The translations under genes were made by a program, and so were the position numbers. Positions 1-10,408 of a DNA stretch of 64,000 nucleotides are shown here, one piece after another. The number at the start of each line of letters is the position of its first letter. The first letter of the stretch is position 1. The stretch is from Mycolicibacter acidiphilus (GTDB lineage Bacteria > Actinomycetota > Actinomycetes > Mycobacteriales > Mycobacteriaceae), in NCBI RefSeq assembly GCF_018455725.1, contig NZ_JAHCLR010000001.1, forward strand, positions 62,001-126,000, read 5' to 3'. The notes beneath the pieces are model-generated. The model saw nothing but the letters and a program-made list of their open reading frames with translations. It made no database searches and had not been told where the DNA came from.

Positions 1-834
1 GCGGCCGAGCCGCTGCCCGACGGTGGTGCCACCGGTTGGCGCAGCCGGATCCGGCTGGACGTCGGCGCTGACGGGCGGGCCGGGTTCCATCGCTACCATT
101 CCGACGCGCTGGTCACCGACCTGAGCTGCGGGCAGTTGCCGACCGGGATGACCAAGGGGCTGCCCGAGGAGTTCCGGGCCGGCGACCACGTGCACGTGGT
201 GCTCGACGACGACGGCGTGCGCCACGTGGTGAGCACCGGGCGGGAACACCGGCCCTACATCGTCGAGGGCGACTACCACGCCACCCAGTGGGTCAACCGG
301 CGGCGCTGGCAGATTCCGGTGACCGCGTTCTGGCAGGCGCACCGCGGTGCGGCCGCGTTCTACAGCGATCTGGTGACCGAGTGGGCCGCAGTGGAGTCCG
401 GCGGGACCGCGTGGGACCTCTACGGCGGCGCCGGGGTGTTCGCCGCGGCGCTGGCGGCGGCGGTGGGGGAGTCCGGTCGGGTGCTGACCGCCGACACCTC
501 ACGGGCCGCTTCCGGTGCGGCGCGAGTGGCGCTGGCCGATCTGCCGCAGGTGAAGGTGGTGACCGACTCGGTGCGCCGGGTGCTGGCCGCGCAGTCCGGC
601 GCCGCCGACGTGGCGGTGCTGGACCCGCCGCGCACCGGCGCCGGCCGCGACGTGATCGAGGCGCTCGGCAGTGCCGAGGTGCCGCGAGTGGTGCACATCG
701 GTTGCGAGGCAGCGTCGTTCGCGCGCGACATCGGGCTGTACCGGCGGCAGGGCTACACCGTCGAGGCGATCCGGGTGTTCGACGCGTTCCCGCTCACCCA
801 CCACGTGGAGTGCGTGGCACTGCTGACGCGGTAG
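1..834 (+). CDS. TrmA/RlmD-type class I SAM-dependent RNA methyltransferase, 5'-truncated
   Basis: The reading frame is open from the first base, so the N-terminus lies outside the window; 277 codons are present. The C-terminal Rossmann methyltransferase domain shows the family motifs: the SAM-binding DLYGGAGVFA, the base-contacting VLDPPRTGAG, the stretch HIGCEAASFARD holding the cysteine expected to attack C6 of the uridine, and the closing VECVALL with the catalytic glutamate. Such enzymes make 5-methyluridine in tRNA or rRNA; the exact target cannot be told from the fragment. By position it matches M. tuberculosis Rv2689c. It converges on the yefM-yoeB pair. Confidence 0.85.
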   Translation, partial: AAEPLPDGGATGWRSRIRLDVGADGRAGFHRYHSDALVTDLSCGQLPTGMTKGLPEEFRAGDHVHVVLDDDGVRHVVSTGREHRPYIVEGDYHATQWVNRRRWQIPVTAFWQAHRGAAAFYSDLVTEWAAVESGGTAWDLYGGAGVFAAALAAAVGESGRVLTADTSRAASGAARVALADLPQVKVVTDSVRRVLAAQSGAADVAVLDPPRTGAGRDVIEALGSAEVPRVVHIGCEAASFARDIGLYRRQGYTVEAIRVFDAFPLTHHVECVALLTR

Positions 835-867
835 GCGCTCCACACTCCGCCGACGTGCCGACGGCCG

Positions 868-1125
868 TCAGTAGTGGTAGCGCGCCTGCAGCACGACGAT
901 CGGCTCGTCGGTAACCAGGTAGACGAGGCGGTGTTCGTCGGTGATTCGCCGTGACCAGGTTCCCGGCAGGGAATGCCTCAGAGGTTCGGGCTTCCCGATT
1001 CCGACGAACGGATCGCGCTGAATCTCGGAGAGCAGTCGGAGTATCCGCTTGGCCGTCGTCCGATCATTCAGGAGCCAGTGGGTGACGTCTTCCCAACCCT
1101 GTGCGTGGAAGGCGAGTCGCCTCAC
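868..1125 (-). CDS. yoeB: YoeB-family toxin of a type II toxin-antitoxin system
   Basis: This 85-residue protein has the size and pattern of YoeB/Txe mRNA endonucleases, which cleave mRNA at the ribosomal A site. Visible family signatures are the N-terminal [16 protein letters not shown], the basic [15 protein letters not shown] and the C-terminal HRLVYLV and ARYHY, which carry the conserved catalytic histidine and tyrosine. I start it at a GTG that overlaps the antitoxin stop codon by four bases (GTGA). That overlap gives the usual YoeB length and the translational coupling normal for these operons. It should be co-transcribed with, and neutralised by, the upstream antitoxin. Confidence 0.88.
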   Translation of the reverse strand: MRRLAFHAQGWEDVTHWLLNDRTTAKRILRLLSEIQRDPFVGIGKPEPLRHSLPGTWSRRITDEHRLVYLVTDEPIVVLQARYHY

Positions 1126-1394
1126 TCTGGGTCGACCATCGCCTGGAGTTCTGAAAGCGTGTGTTCGATGAGGTTGCGGTCGGCAAGCGCGTCGGTGTAC
1201 GCCGTGAGCAGGCGACGTGCGTTCGCCGGGGCGCGGAGCAGATGGGCGGTCTCCTGCAGTGCCGCGTAATCGTCGGCCGAGATCAGGACGGCGTTGCCGC
1301 GCCGGGAGACGATCTCGACCGCAATGCGGTCGTCGTTGACCTGCTCGATGAGGGGAAAGAGGTTTCGACGAGCTTCGCTGGCAGTGATCGACAC
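1122..1394 (-). CDS. yefM: YefM/Phd-family antitoxin
   Basis: The protein has 90 residues and begins [19 protein letters not shown], the typical YefM N-terminal DNA-binding start; [18 protein letters not shown] follows, and the C-terminal half would wrap the toxin. I prefer the GTG at 1394 over the in-frame TTG at 1406 because it gives the canonical N-terminus and has a GGAG about six bases upstream. It binds and inactivates the downstream YoeB and, as in other YefM proteins, should repress its own promoter. Two GGTACC-centred palindromes lie just upstream. Confidence 0.88.
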   Translation of the reverse strand: MSITASEARRNLFPLIEQVNDDRIAVEIVSRRGNAVLISADDYAALQETAHLLRAPANARRLLTAYTDALADRNLIEHTLSELQAMVDPE

Positions 1395-1414
1395 CGACGG
1401 CTCCAATCCTTAAG

Positions 1415-1436
1415 TGGTACCATCTCACGGTACCAT
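1415..1436. promoter_or_regulatory. Putative yefM-yoeB operator: two GGTACC palindromes
   Basis: Two copies of GGTACCAT lie 13 bp apart, each centred on the palindrome GGTACC, about 20-40 bp upstream of the antitoxin start. Paired palindromes at this position are usual for YefM-type autoregulation. Assignment is by position only. Confidence 0.5.
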
Positions 1437-1471
1437 CGACGGGAAGCTGTCGTCATCATCGTCGCCGCAGA

Positions 1472-2764
1472 TCAGCCCAGCACGAAATACCGCAGCCACA
1501 GATACACCGCCGACAGTGCCACCGACACCGTCGTCACCACGATGCCCTTACGGGTGAACTCCCAGAACGAGATCGGATTGCCGGCGCGGCGGGCGATCCC
1601 GAGCATCACCACGTTCGCCGACGCCCCGACCGCGGTCAGGTTCCCGCCGAAGTCCGCACCTAGCGCCAGCGCCCACCACAGCGTGTCCGGGTGGTGCTGG
1701 CCGGGGATCGACGCGGAGAGTTCCGCCACGATCGGCGTCATCGTCGCCACGTAGGGGATGTTGTCGATGATCCCCGACACCGGCGCGGACGCCCCGAGGA
1801 TCGCCATCGTCGCCAGCAGCGCGTTACCGCCGGTGGCCTCGGTGGCCGCCTTCGCCAGGTCGGCGATGACCCCGGTCTTGACCAGCGCGCCGACCATGAT
1901 GAACAGCCCGGCGAAGAACAGCAGCGTCTCCCACTCCACCCCGGACAGGTAATCGGAGCGCTCCAACCGTGAGATCACGATCAGCAGCCCGGCGCCGAGG
2001 AGCGCCACCGTCGACGGCTCGATGTGCAGTACCGAATGCGAGACGAACGCGGTGAACACCGCGGCCAGCACCGCCCCGCACTTGATCAGCAGTCCGCGGT
2101 CGCGGATCGCCTCGCCCTCCTCCAGCGACATCACCTCGGCGACCCGGTCGGCGTCGACGTGAAACGATCCGGGGAACAGCCGGGGCAGCAGCACCACGAA
2201 CACCGCCATCACGATGACGACGATCGGTGTCATGTGCACCAGGAAAGCGTTGAACGACAACCCCGCCCGGCTGGCGATGATGATGTTCGGCGGGTCGCCG
2301 ACCAGGGTGGCCGCGCCGCCGATGTTGGAGGCGAACACCTCCGCCATCAGGAACGGCGCCGCGTTGATCGCCAGCCGGTCGCAGACCAGCAGGGTGACCG
2401 GTGCGATCAGCAGCACGGTGGTGACGTTGTCCAGCAGCGCCGAGGCGACCGCCGTGACCAGCACCAGCAGGATCATGATGCGCAGCGGGGAACCGTTGGC
2501 GCGCTTGGCCGCCCAGATCGCCACGTACTCGAACACGCCGGTCTGGCGCAGCACGCTGACGATGATCATCATGCCGAGCAGCAGGAAGATGACGTCCCAG
2601 TCGATCCCGGTCTCGCGGGAGTAGAACATGTCGTCGGAGCTGATCACCGGCAGGCACGCGACCACCGCGGCGCCGGTCAGCGCCACCAGTGTCTTGTTGA
2701 TCCGGTCGGCGGCGATGAACAGGTAGGCGATCACGAAGATCGCGACCGCGAGGAATGTCAGCAT
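1472..2764 (-). CDS. ArsB/NhaD-type ion transporter, integral membrane
   Basis: The 430-residue polytopic membrane protein has about eleven hydrophobic segments. Ion-transporter family signatures are visible: [18 protein letters not shown] near residue 110, [18 protein letters not shown] near 145, and a matching second-half repeat around [17 protein letters not shown] and [13 protein letters not shown]. The pattern fits the ArsB/NhaD/SLC13 superfamily and the position matches M. tuberculosis arsA/arsB1 (Rv2684-Rv2685). Whether it exports arsenite or exchanges sodium and protons cannot be decided. It follows the CBS gene by five bases, so the two are probably one transcript and the CBS protein may gate or sense for it. 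Confidence 0.82.
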   Translation of the reverse strand: MLTFLAVAIFVIAYLFIAADRINKTLVALTGAAVVACLPVISSDDMFYSRETGIDWDVIFLLLGMMIIVSVLRQTGVFEYVAIWAAKRANGSPLRIMILLVLVTAVASALLDNVTTVLLIAPVTLLVCDRLAINAAPFLMAEVFASNIGGAATLVGDPPNIIIASRAGLSFNAFLVHMTPIVVIVMAVFVVLLPRLFPGSFHVDADRVAEVMSLEEGEAIRDRGLLIKCGAVLAAVFTAFVSHSVLHIEPSTVALLGAGLLIVISRLERSDYLSGVEWETLLFFAGLFIMVGALVKTGVIADLAKAATEATGGNALLATMAILGASAPVSGIIDNIPYVATMTPIVAELSASIPGQHHPDTLWWALALGADFGGNLTAVGASANVVMLGIARRAGNPISFWEFTRKGIVVTTVSVALSAVYLWLRYFVLG

Positions 2765-2769
2765 GCCGC

Positions 2770-3213
2770 TCAGACCTTCAGCGCCGCAGCCAGCAACCGC
2801 GATGCGGTGATCACCCCGTGCAGCTCACCGTCTTTGACGACCGCGATCAGCGAGGTGCGCAGCCGGGCCATCGCGGCGGCCACCTCGATGATCGTGTCGG
2901 AGGCGTCGGCGGCCGGGACGTTCTGCAGCCGTTCGGGCAGCACGTCGCGAACCGTCTTGCCACGCAACTTCTCCGCCGCCCGGTCCGCGGTGGCCTCGCC
3001 CAGCACCCCGGCCAGTGACGGGTCGTCCTGGATGTAGCCCGGCACGATGAACCGCACCACCTCGGAGGCCGGCAGTACCGCGTACGGCCTGCCCGACCCG
3101 TCGGTGACGACGATCCCGGGCAACCGGTTGTCGGCCACCATCCGGGCCGCGTCCAGTGCATCGGAGTCGATCGTCACCACCGGAAACTCTTCGGCGATCT
3201 CCTCGGCGTGCAT
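2770..3213 (-). CDS. CBS-domain protein
   Basis: The 147-residue soluble protein is made of two CBS motifs: one around [36 protein letters not shown] and one around [32 protein letters not shown]. Such pairs bind adenine nucleotides and regulate a partner. The gene sits just upstream of the ArsB-like permease and corresponds by position to Rv2683. I chose the ATG at 3213 because a GTAGGG lies about eight bases upstream; the in-frame ATG at 3219 leaves only two bases. It is divergent from dxs, sharing a short promoter region. Confidence 0.85.
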   Translation of the reverse strand: MHAEEIAEEFPVVTIDSDALDAARMVADNRLPGIVVTDGSGRPYAVLPASEVVRFIVPGYIQDDPSLAGVLGEATADRAAEKLRGKTVRDVLPERLQNVPAADASDTIIEVAAAMARLRTSLIAVVKDGELHGVITASRLLAAALKV

Positions 3214-3274
3214 GCGCATGACCCTACGTCGGCAACGCCGGGGACGGCGGTACCCGGGTGCGTAGACTGGCCGG

Positions 3275-5188
3275 ATGCTTGAAGGGATCCGCGGCCCCGC
3301 CGATCTGCAGCGCCTCTCCCAGCGGCAGTTGACCGACTTGGCCGCCGAGATCCGGGAGTTCCTCATCCACAAGGTCGCCGCCACCGGCGGCCACCTGGGA
3401 CCCAACCTGGGCGTGGTGGAGTTGACGCTGGCGCTGCACCGGGTCTTCGACTCGCCGCACGACCCGATCATCTTCGACACCGGCCACCAGGCGTACGTGC
3501 ACAAGATGCTGACCGGGCGGGCCCCGGACTTCGACACGCTGCGGAGCAAGGGCGGGCTGTCGGGGTATCCGTCGCGCGCCGAGAGTCAGCACGACTGGGT
3601 GGAGTCCAGCCACGCCAGTGCTGCGCTGTCCTACGCCGACGGGCTGGCGAAGGCGTTCGAGTTGACCGGGCACCGCAACCGGCACGTGGTCGCCGTCGTC
3701 GGTGACGGTGCGCTGACCGGCGGCATGTGCTGGGAGGCGCTGAACAACATCGCCGCGGCGAACCGGCCGGTGATCATCGTCGTCAACGACAACGGCCGCA
3801 GCTACGCGCCGACCATCGGCGGGTTCGCCGACCACCTGGCGGCGCTGCGGTTGCAGCCCGCCTACGAGCGACTGCTGGAGCGCGGGCGCAGCGCGGTGCG
3901 CGGGATGCCGGTCATCGGCGAACTCGGCTACCAGGTCATCCACGGCATCAAGGTCGGTATCAAGGACGCGCTGGCCCCGCAGCCGCTCTTCACCGACCTG
4001 GGGCTGAAATATCTCGGGCCGATCGACGGTCACGACGAGGCCGCGGTGGAGTCCGCGCTGCGCCGGGCCCGCGGCTTCGGCGCCCCGGTGATCGTGCACG
4101 TGGTCACCCGCAAGGGGAAGGGCTACGACCCGGCCGAGAACGACGAGGCGGAGCAGATGCACGCCTGCGGGGTGATCGATCCGGTCACCGGGTGTGCGGC
4201 CGAGACCGGCGGGCGGGGCTGGACGGCGACGTTCTCCGACGTGCTGATCGAGTACGGCGCGGCCCGCCGGGACGTGGTGGCGATCACCGCCGCGATGCCG
4301 GGCCCGACCGGGCTCAAGGCTTTCGGGGAGCGCTACCCGGACCGGATGTTCGACGTCGGCATCGCCGAGCAGCATGCGGTGACCTCGGCGGCCGGTCTGG
4401 CGATGGGCGGCCTGCACCCGGTGGTGGCGATCTACTCGACGTTCCTCAACCGCGCGTTCGACCAGGTGCTGATGGACGTCGCCCTGCACAAGCTGCCGGT
4501 GACGCTGGTGCTGGACCGCTCCGGGATCACCGGGCCCGATGGTGCCAGCCACAACGGCATGTGGGATCTGTCGGTGCTGGGGATCGTGCCGGGAATGCGG
4601 GTGGCTGCCCCGCGGGATGGCGCCCGGCTGCGCGAGGAACTGGGCGAGGCGCTGGGCGTCGACGACGGCCCGACCGCGATCCGGTTCCCCAAGGGCGATG
4701 TCGGCGAAGATATTCCGGCGATCGAGCGGCGTTCCGGCGTGGACGTGCTGGCGGTCCCGGCCGAGGGGCTGGGAGACGACGTGCTGCTGGTCGCGGTCGG
4801 TGCGTTCGCGGGCATGGCGCTGGCGGTCGCTGATCGGTTGCACAACCAGGGCATCGGCGTGACGGTGATCGACCCGCGCTGGGTGCTGCCGGTCAACCCG
4901 CTCATCGGTGAGCTGGCGCGCACCCACAAGCTGGTGGTCACCTGCGAGGACAACGGGGTGAACGGGGGAGTCGGCTCCGCGGTGTCGGCGGCGCTGCGGT
5001 CCGCCGAGATCGACGTGCCGTGCCGTGACGTCGGTGTGCCGCAACGGTTTTACGATCACGCCTCGCGCGGTCAGGTGCTGGCCGAGGTGGGGTTGACCGA
5101 CCAGAATGTGGCCCGCCAGATCACCGGCTGGGTCGCGGCGATGAACAGTTGCGACTGCATGACCGAGGTCAGCGAGACACTGGACTAG
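3275..5188 (+). CDS. dxs: 1-deoxy-D-xylulose-5-phosphate synthase
   Basis: This thiamine-diphosphate enzyme condenses pyruvate and glyceraldehyde-3-phosphate in the first step of the MEP isoprenoid pathway, feeding decaprenyl-phosphate and menaquinone. The 637-residue length is normal. Visible motifs are [34 protein letters not shown], the ThDP-binding [16 protein letters not shown] near residue 145, and the central pyrimidine-domain stretch [16 protein letters not shown] with its conserved glutamate. The C-terminal transketolase domain ends normally. It is the homologue of Rv2682c. A large stem-loop follows immediately and separates it from the convergent rnd. Confidence 0.97.
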   Translation: MLEGIRGPADLQRLSQRQLTDLAAEIREFLIHKVAATGGHLGPNLGVVELTLALHRVFDSPHDPIIFDTGHQAYVHKMLTGRAPDFDTLRSKGGLSGYPSRAESQHDWVESSHASAALSYADGLAKAFELTGHRNRHVVAVVGDGALTGGMCWEALNNIAAANRPVIIVVNDNGRSYAPTIGGFADHLAALRLQPAYERLLERGRSAVRGMPVIGELGYQVIHGIKVGIKDALAPQPLFTDLGLKYLGPIDGHDEAAVESALRRARGFGAPVIVHVVTRKGKGYDPAENDEAEQMHACGVIDPVTGCAAETGGRGWTATFSDVLIEYGAARRDVVAITAAMPGPTGLKAFGERYPDRMFDVGIAEQHAVTSAAGLAMGGLHPVVAIYSTFLNRAFDQVLMDVALHKLPVTLVLDRSGITGPDGASHNGMWDLSVLGIVPGMRVAAPRDGARLREELGEALGVDDGPTAIRFPKGDVGEDIPAIERRSGVDVLAVPAEGLGDDVLLVAVGAFAGMALAVADRLHNQGIGVTVIDPRWVLPVNPLIGELARTHKLVVTCEDNGVNGGVGSAVSAALRSAEIDVPCRDVGVPQRFYDHASRGQVLAEVGLTDQNVARQITGWVAAMNSCDCMTEVSETLD

Positions 5189-5192
5189 ACGC

Positions 5193-5247
5193 GAGATCGA
5201 CGTGAGCGCGAACCCTACTTGGAAAACCTCGCGCTGACGTCGATCTC
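5193..5247. repeat. Palindromic intergenic element, 19-bp arms
   Basis: Arms at 5193-5211 and 5229-5247 are inverted repeats with one mismatch around a 17-nt loop. It lies between the convergent dxs and rnd stops and could work as a bidirectional terminator, though it has no T-run. Its outer bases (AGATCGACG) and inner GAAAAC resemble the hairpin at 11,163-11,215. Confidence 0.7.
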
Positions 5248-5252
5248 GGCGG

Positions 5253-6524
5253 TCAAGACCGCGTCAGTGCTATGGCCAGTGCCGGCACCGTCAGCTCCCG
5301 TTGCCACGGCCGTGCGGCGCCGGCGGTCAGGAATTCCTCGATGGCCGCACCGGCGTCGGTGGCACCCGCCCAGTCCCAGCACAACCGGCGCAGCAGATCC
5401 GGTGTCAGCAGGTTCTCCGTCGGCACCGAAACTCGTTGCGACACTTCACCGAGCGCGGCGCGCGCGGCCTCCAGTCGGGCGGCGGCCTCCGGTTTGCGCC
5501 GCGCCCAGCGGGCCGGCGGCGGCGGGCCGCCGTTGGATTCGGCGGCGTCCGGCGGATTCGGGTTCTCCCGGGCGGCGGCCAGCGCGCCGAGCCACGTCTG
5601 CGCGCTGCGCCGCTGCCTCGGCCCGCCGAACACCGGCAGTGCCACAAGGTCGTCGACGGTGCGCGGGTCGGCGATCGCGGCGGCGATGATCGCCGAATCC
5701 GGCAGGATCCGCCCCGGCGCGATGTCGCGTCGCTGGGCGATCTGGTCGCGCATCAGCCACAGTTCCCGCACCGCCGCCAGGCCGCGCCGGTCCTTCACCT
5801 TGTGAATGCCCGACACCCGGCGCCACCGGTCCCGGCGGGTCGAGGTGGTGAAATCGGTGACCCGCACATGGTTGAATTCCTGTGCCGCCCAATCGCTTTT
5901 GCCCTGCTCAGCCAGGACCCCGGCGATCGCGTGGCGCAGTTCGATCAGTACCTCGACGTCCAGTGCGGCGTAGTTCAACCAGTCCGGGGGCAGCGGCCGT
6001 TTCGACCAGTCGGCCGCACCGTGGCCCTTGGCCAGCCCCAGGCCCAGCAGCCGCTGCACCATCGCAGCCAGGTTGACCCGGTCGAAGCCGGCCAGCCGCC
6101 CGGCGAGTTCGGTGTCGTACAGCGTCTTCGGCCACATACCGACCTCGGCCAGGCAGGCCAGGTCCTGGTCGGCGGCGTGCAGGATCCACTCGTCGTCGTC
6201 GAGCACCTCGGCGACCGGGCGCAGCAGCGCTGCCGGGTCCTCGCCGGCGCCGACCGGGTCGAGCAGCACCGTGCCGGCCCCGGCCCGCCGGATCTGGATC
6301 AGATAGGCGCGGTTGGAGTAGCGGAAACCGGACGCCCGCTCGGCGTCGACCGCGAACGGACCGTGCCCCGCTGCGAGTAGTGCGGCCGCGGCGTCGATCT
6401 GCCCGCGGCTGACCGACACCTCCGGGACACCGTCGGCCGGGTGCGTCAGTGGGGTCGGTTCCGCCTGGTCGTCGGCGAGTTCGCCGGCCTGCGGGTCGGG
6501 CTGGTCGGGTGCGTCGGATGTCAT
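5253..6524 (-). CDS. rnd: Ribonuclease D-like 3'-5' exoribonuclease with HRDC domain
   Basis: The 423-residue DEDDy exonuclease should trim 3' ends of tRNA and other stable RNA. The acidic residues are visible: D-x-E in FAVDAERASGFRYSN, the second aspartate in ILHAADQDLACLAE, and the Y-x4-D of motif III in WLNYAALDVEVL. An HRDC domain follows (about residues 230-300: AAVRELWLMRDQIAQRRDIAPGRILPD), then a variable proline-rich linker and a helical C-terminus. It matches Rv2681. The DUF3000 gene ends two bases upstream, so both are likely one operon. Confidence 0.9.
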   Translation of the reverse strand: MTSDAPDQPDPQAGELADDQAEPTPLTHPADGVPEVSVSRGQIDAAAALLAAGHGPFAVDAERASGFRYSNRAYLIQIRRAGAGTVLLDPVGAGEDPAALLRPVAEVLDDDEWILHAADQDLACLAEVGMWPKTLYDTELAGRLAGFDRVNLAAMVQRLLGLGLAKGHGAADWSKRPLPPDWLNYAALDVEVLIELRHAIAGVLAEQGKSDWAAQEFNHVRVTDFTTSTRRDRWRRVSGIHKVKDRRGLAAVRELWLMRDQIAQRRDIAPGRILPDSAIIAAAIADPRTVDDLVALPVFGGPRQRRSAQTWLGALAAARENPNPPDAAESNGGPPPPARWARRKPEAAARLEAARAALGEVSQRVSVPTENLLTPDLLRRLCWDWAGATDAGAAIEEFLTAGAARPWQRELTVPALAIALTRS

Positions 6525-6525
6525 C

Positions 6526-7107
6526 TCAGACGCGGGTTCGCGAACTCAGGTCGGTGATCCCGACGGGCGGCAGTCCGGCGGCGTGTTCGAGTACCTCGCA
6601 GAACGCCTGGACGTGTGCGCCGAGCTCCGGGGTGGTCGCCGTCCAGGACGCCCGCAGCTCCAGCTGATGGCCGCGGGGCGGCCCGGAGATGTCGCCGTAG
6701 CGGACCGACGTGGTGGCGGTGACGGTGCCGCCCAGCGCGGTGACGTGCTCGGTGCGGGAGTTCAGCGCCTCCACCAGCCAACTCCACGCCACCTCCGGCA
6801 GCAGCGGATCGATCGCCTCATGGGAGTCCAGGTCGGCCTGGATGAACGCCACCAGTCGCATGGTGCCGTCCCAGGCGTCGGTGCCGTCCGGGTCGTAGAG
6901 CAGGATCAGCCGGCCGAACGCGTCGCCGTCGGAATCCTCCGGGATGATGTCGGTCTCGGGGTGCTTGACCTCCGCGCCCAGCGCGTAGCTGTACGGCGCC
7001 AGCCGCTGCGGCGGGCGGATCGGCCCCAGCTCGATCTCGGATCGCACGGCTGCGGTGTGCATGGTCGCCACCGCTTCCCGGAACGGGGCAGGCTCGGCTG
7101 ATGTCAC
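6526..7107 (-). CDS. DUF3000-type conserved actinobacterial protein
   Basis: The 193-residue soluble protein has no recognised catalytic motif. It corresponds in size, position and content (RPPQRLAPYSYALGAEV, GDAFGRLILLYDPDGTDAWDGTMRLVAFIQAD) to Rv2680, a DUF3000 family member found across actinobacteria. It lies immediately upstream of rnd with almost no gap, which suggests a linked RNA-related role, but function is unknown. The promoter is expected in the 150-bp divergent region shared with hemE. Confidence 0.82.
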   Translation of the reverse strand: MTSAEPAPFREAVATMHTAAVRSEIELGPIRPPQRLAPYSYALGAEVKHPETDIIPEDSDGDAFGRLILLYDPDGTDAWDGTMRLVAFIQADLDSHEAIDPLLPEVAWSWLVEALNSRTEHVTALGGTVTATTSVRYGDISGPPRGHQLELRASWTATTPELGAHVQAFCEVLEHAAGLPPVGITDLSSRTRV

Positions 7108-7272
7108 GGATGCCGCTCCTTTAACTCATCGCTTCGCGTCGCGTCGCAGCTGACGGGCCCCCCGATTGCTGTTGTGCGCCGCTGCGGTGCGGGTCGCAGG
7201 ATGCCACGCTAACCCGCCCGGGCCGCCGGTGGCGACAGGCGCGCCGAACCGGTCATGGCAGCATTGACCGCG

Positions 7273-8322
7273 ATGAACGCCCGTCGTGAACTGCCCGATT
7301 CGCCCTACCTGGCCGCCGCCTGCGGTCGCACCCCCAGCCGCACCCCGGTGTGGTTCATGCGCCAGGCCGGCCGCTCGCTACCGGAATACCGGGAACTACG
7401 CGCCCAGCACAGCATGCTGGCGGCCTGCTTCGACCCCAAACTGGTCTGCGAGATCACCCTGCAGCCGGTCCGCCGCCACGACGTCGACGCGGCGATCCTG
7501 TTCTCCGACATCGTGGTGCCGCTGCGCGGCGCCGGGGTGGACCTGGACATCGTTCCCGACGTCGGGCCGGTGATCGCGAATCCGGTGCGCACCGCCGCCG
7601 ACGTCGCCGCCCTGCCCGCGCTGGACCCGGACCGGGTCGCCCCGGTTGCCGAGGCGGTGAAACTGCTGGTCGGCGCGCTCGGTGAGGTGCCGCTGATCGG
7701 TTTCGCCGGCGCCCCGTTCACGCTGGCCTCCTACCTGGTGGAGGGCGGGCCGAGCCGCACCCACGCCCGCACCAAGGCGATGATGCTGGCCGACCCGGAC
7801 AGCTGGCATGCCCTGATGGCCACGCTGACCGACCTGACCATCGCGTTCCTGACCGTGCAGCTCGACGCCGGGGTGGACGCCGTCCAGCTGTTCGACTCGT
7901 GGGCCGGGACACTGTCGCTGGCCACCTACCGCAGCCATGTGCTGCCGCACAGTTCCCGGGTGTTCGCGACGCTGGCCGATCGCGGCGTGCCGATGACGCA
8001 CTTCGGGGTGGGGACCGCGGAACTGCTCGGCGCGATGGGTGAAGCCGGAGCCACCGTGGTGGGGGTGGACTGGCGCACCTCGCTGACCGACGCCGCAGGC
8101 CGGGTCGGCGCCGGCAAGGCACTGCAGGGCAACCTGGACCCGACGGTGTTGCTGGCCGGCTGGCCGGTGGTGGAACGCGCCGCCCGCGCCGTGGTCGACG
8201 ACGGTCGCCGGGCGCTGGCCGCCGGGGCGACCGGGCACGTGTTCAACCTCGGCCACGGGGTGCTGCCCGAGACCGACCCGGGGATACTCACCGACCTGGT
8301 TTCGCTGGTCCACTCGCTGTGA
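7273..8322 (+). CDS. hemE: Uroporphyrinogen III decarboxylase
   Basis: The enzyme decarboxylates the four acetate side chains of uroporphyrinogen III to coproporphyrinogen III in haem synthesis. The 349-residue protein shows [15 protein letters not shown] (substrate-binding arginines), [21 protein letters not shown] with the catalytic aspartate, and the C-terminal [14 protein letters not shown] use the ATG at 7273 because the resulting [14 protein letters not shown] matches the mycobacterial N-terminus as I remember it; the ATG at 7255 would add six residues. The stop overlaps the hemY start by four bases. It is the homologue of Rv2678c. Confidence 0.95.
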   Translation: MNARRELPDSPYLAAACGRTPSRTPVWFMRQAGRSLPEYRELRAQHSMLAACFDPKLVCEITLQPVRRHDVDAAILFSDIVVPLRGAGVDLDIVPDVGPVIANPVRTAADVAALPALDPDRVAPVAEAVKLLVGALGEVPLIGFAGAPFTLASYLVEGGPSRTHARTKAMMLADPDSWHALMATLTDLTIAFLTVQLDAGVDAVQLFDSWAGTLSLATYRSHVLPHSSRVFATLADRGVPMTHFGVGTAELLGAMGEAGATVVGVDWRTSLTDAAGRVGAGKALQGNLDPTVLLAGWPVVERAARAVVDDGRRALAAGATGHVFNLGHGVLPETDPGILTDLVSLVHSL

Positions 8323-9671
8323 CACTGTCGTACTGCGTCGTCGGGGGCGGGATCTCCGGTCTGGCCGCCGCCCACCGACTGCGGGCGACGCTCGGCGACA
8401 CCGCCGACATCACGCTGTTCGACCCGGCGGACCGGCTCGGCGGGGTGCTGCGCACCGAGACCATCGCCGGTGTCCCGGCGGACGTCGGCGCCGAGGCGTT
8501 CATCGCCCGCCGGCCGGAGGTGCCGGCGCTGCTGGCCGAACTGGGCCTGGCCGATCGGCAGTGCACGCCGACCGGGGTGCGGCCGCTGATCTACAGCGAC
8601 GGGCGGCTGCACCCGCTGCCGGCCGGCACCCTGGCCGGTATCCCGGCGGCGCCGGAATCGCTGCGCGGCCTGGTCGACGAGGCGACCCTGGCCCGGATCG
8701 CCGCCGAACCCGATCGCCCGCTGTCTTGGACGCCGGGCGACGACCCGACCCTGGGCGCACTCGTCGTCGACCGGTTCGGTGAGCAGGTGGTGGCCCGCTC
8801 GGTGGATCCGCTGATCGGCGGGGTGTACGCCGGGTCGGCGGGGTCGGTCGGGGTGCGCGCGGCGGTGCCGGGTCTGGCCGCCGCCCTGGACGCCGGGGCC
8901 ACCAGCCTCACCGACGCGGTGCGCCGGGCGCTGCCGACGGCCACCGACGCACCGGTGTTCGGGGCGATCAGCGGCGGGTACGCGGTGCTGCTCGACGCGC
9001 TGGTCGGCAGCAGCGGGCTGCGCTGGCATCAGACCGCGATCACCGGCATCGAGCCCGACCGAGGCGGCTGGGTGCTGACGGACGCCGCCGGTGGGCGGCA
9101 TGCCGCCGACGGCCTGGTGCTGGCGCTGCCGCCGGCCCGGCTGGTCGAGCTGACCCGCGGCTTCGCACCCCGCTGTGCGGGCGCCGCCGCCCGGATCCCC
9201 AGCGCATCGTCGGTGGTGGTGGCGCTGGCGGTGCCCGCCGGTGCGGCGTTCCCCGATAACTCCGGGGTGCTGGTGGCCGGTGGTGAGCGGCTGCACGCCA
9301 AGGCGATCACGCTGTCGTCGCGCAAATGGGGCTGGGCCGGCGGGCCGGAACTGCTGCGGCTGTCGTTCGGCCGGTTCGGGGAGTCGCTGGCCGGGGTCTC
9401 CGACGCCGAACTGACCGCCTGGGCGCTGGCCGATCTGAAGACCGTCTTCGGCGTGGCGGTCGAGCCGGTGGACGTGCGGGTGCAGCGCTGGGACGCGGCG
9501 CTGCCGCAGTACCGGCCGGGGCACGCCGAGGTGGCCGCGGAGCTGCGCGCCGGGCTGCCGGCGACCGCGGCCGTCGCCGGGAACTTCCTGGACGGGATCG
9601 GCGTGCCGGCCTGCCTCGCCGCCGCCGATTCGGCGGTCGCCAAGGTGATCAGCGCCACCGTCACCGGCTAG
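8319..9671 (+). CDS. hemY: Protoporphyrinogen/coproporphyrinogen III oxidase
   Basis: This 450-residue FAD enzyme has the dinucleotide-binding [16 protein letters not shown] at its extreme N-terminus and a C-terminal FAD stretch ([19 protein letters not shown]). In actinobacteria the product acts on coproporphyrinogen III in the coproporphyrin-dependent haem route, which agrees with hemQ directly downstream. Translation starts at a GTG overlapping the hemE stop (GTGA), so the two are translationally coupled. It matches Rv2677c, also named hemG. Confidence 0.93.
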   Translation: MTLSYCVVGGGISGLAAAHRLRATLGDTADITLFDPADRLGGVLRTETIAGVPADVGAEAFIARRPEVPALLAELGLADRQCTPTGVRPLIYSDGRLHPLPAGTLAGIPAAPESLRGLVDEATLARIAAEPDRPLSWTPGDDPTLGALVVDRFGEQVVARSVDPLIGGVYAGSAGSVGVRAAVPGLAAALDAGATSLTDAVRRALPTATDAPVFGAISGGYAVLLDALVGSSGLRWHQTAITGIEPDRGGWVLTDAAGGRHAADGLVLALPPARLVELTRGFAPRCAGAAARIPSASSVVVALAVPAGAAFPDNSGVLVAGGERLHAKAITLSSRKWGWAGGPELLRLSFGRFGESLAGVSDAELTAWALADLKTVFGVAVEPVDVRVQRWDAALPQYRPGHAEVAAELRAGLPATAAVAGNFLDGIGVPACLAAADSAVAKVISATVTG

Positions 9672-9706
9672 AGCGGACTGTGCGGTTCCGTGGCACGATG
9701 TGCGCC

Positions 9707-10408
9707 ATGGCCAAACTCGACTACGAAGCACTCAATGCCACCAAGCAGTACTTGATGTACTCGGTGTTCTCGGTCGAGCCGGGCGCCCTCGACGACGGGC
9801 AGACCCGCGAGGAGGTGACCGCCGAGGCGGCGACCTTCTTCAAACAGCAGGCGGACCGCGGTGTGACGGTCCGTGGGCTCTACGACCTGGCCGGCTTCCG
9901 GGCCGACGCGGACTTCCTGGTGTTCACCCACGCCGAGACCGCCGAGCAGCTGCAGGCCACCTACTCGGATTTTCGGCGCACCACGGTGCTGGGCCGCGCC
10001 AGCGAACCGGTGTGGAGCACCATCGGGCTGCACCGGCCCGCCGAATTCAACAAGAGCCGCATCCCGGCGTTCATCCTCGGTGAGGAGCCGCTGGCCTACC
10101 TGTGCGTCTACCCGTTCGTGCGCTCCCACGAGTGGTACCTGCTGCCGGAGGCGGACCGCCGCAAGATGCTCGCTGAACACGGCAGCAAGGCCCGGCAGTT
10201 CCCGGGCGTCAAACCCAACACGGTGTACGGGTTCGCGCTCGGCGACTACGAGTGGCTGCTGGGCTTCGAAGGCCCGGAACTCGAGGAGATCGTCGACCTG
10301 ATGCGCGAACTGCGCAACACCCAGGCGCGGTTGCACACCCGCGAGGAGACCCCGTTCTTCACCGGTCCGCGGGTCAGCGTCGAGCAGCTGGTGGCGTCGC
10401 TGCCGTGA
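9707..10408 (+). CDS. hemQ: Coproheme decarboxylase (chlorite dismutase family)
   Basis: The 233-residue protein closely matches mycobacterial HemQ (Rv2676c), which converts coproheme to haem b by two oxidative decarboxylations. Characteristic blocks are [80 protein letters not shown], and [25 protein letters not shown], which should carry the distal tyrosine and proximal histidine. The ATG at 9707 is chosen because [11 protein letters not shown] is the family N-terminus; an in-frame ATG lies nine bases upstream. The methyltransferase gene overlaps its stop. Confidence 0.95.
   Translation: MAKLDYEALNATKQYLMYSVFSVEPGALDDGQTREEVTAEAATFFKQQADRGVTVRGLYDLAGFRADADFLVFTHAETAEQLQATYSDFRRTTVLGRASEPVWSTIGLHRPAEFNKSRIPAFILGEEPLAYLCVYPFVRSHEWYLLPEADRRKMLAEHGSKARQFPGVKPNTVYGFALGDYEWLLGFEGPELEEIVDLMRELRNTQARLHTREETPFFTGPRVSVEQLVASLP

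Noticed and set aside
181-260. CACGTG-containing stretches resembling parS
   Set aside because: They lie inside the methyltransferase coding sequence and match only the central six bases, not the 14-bp core.
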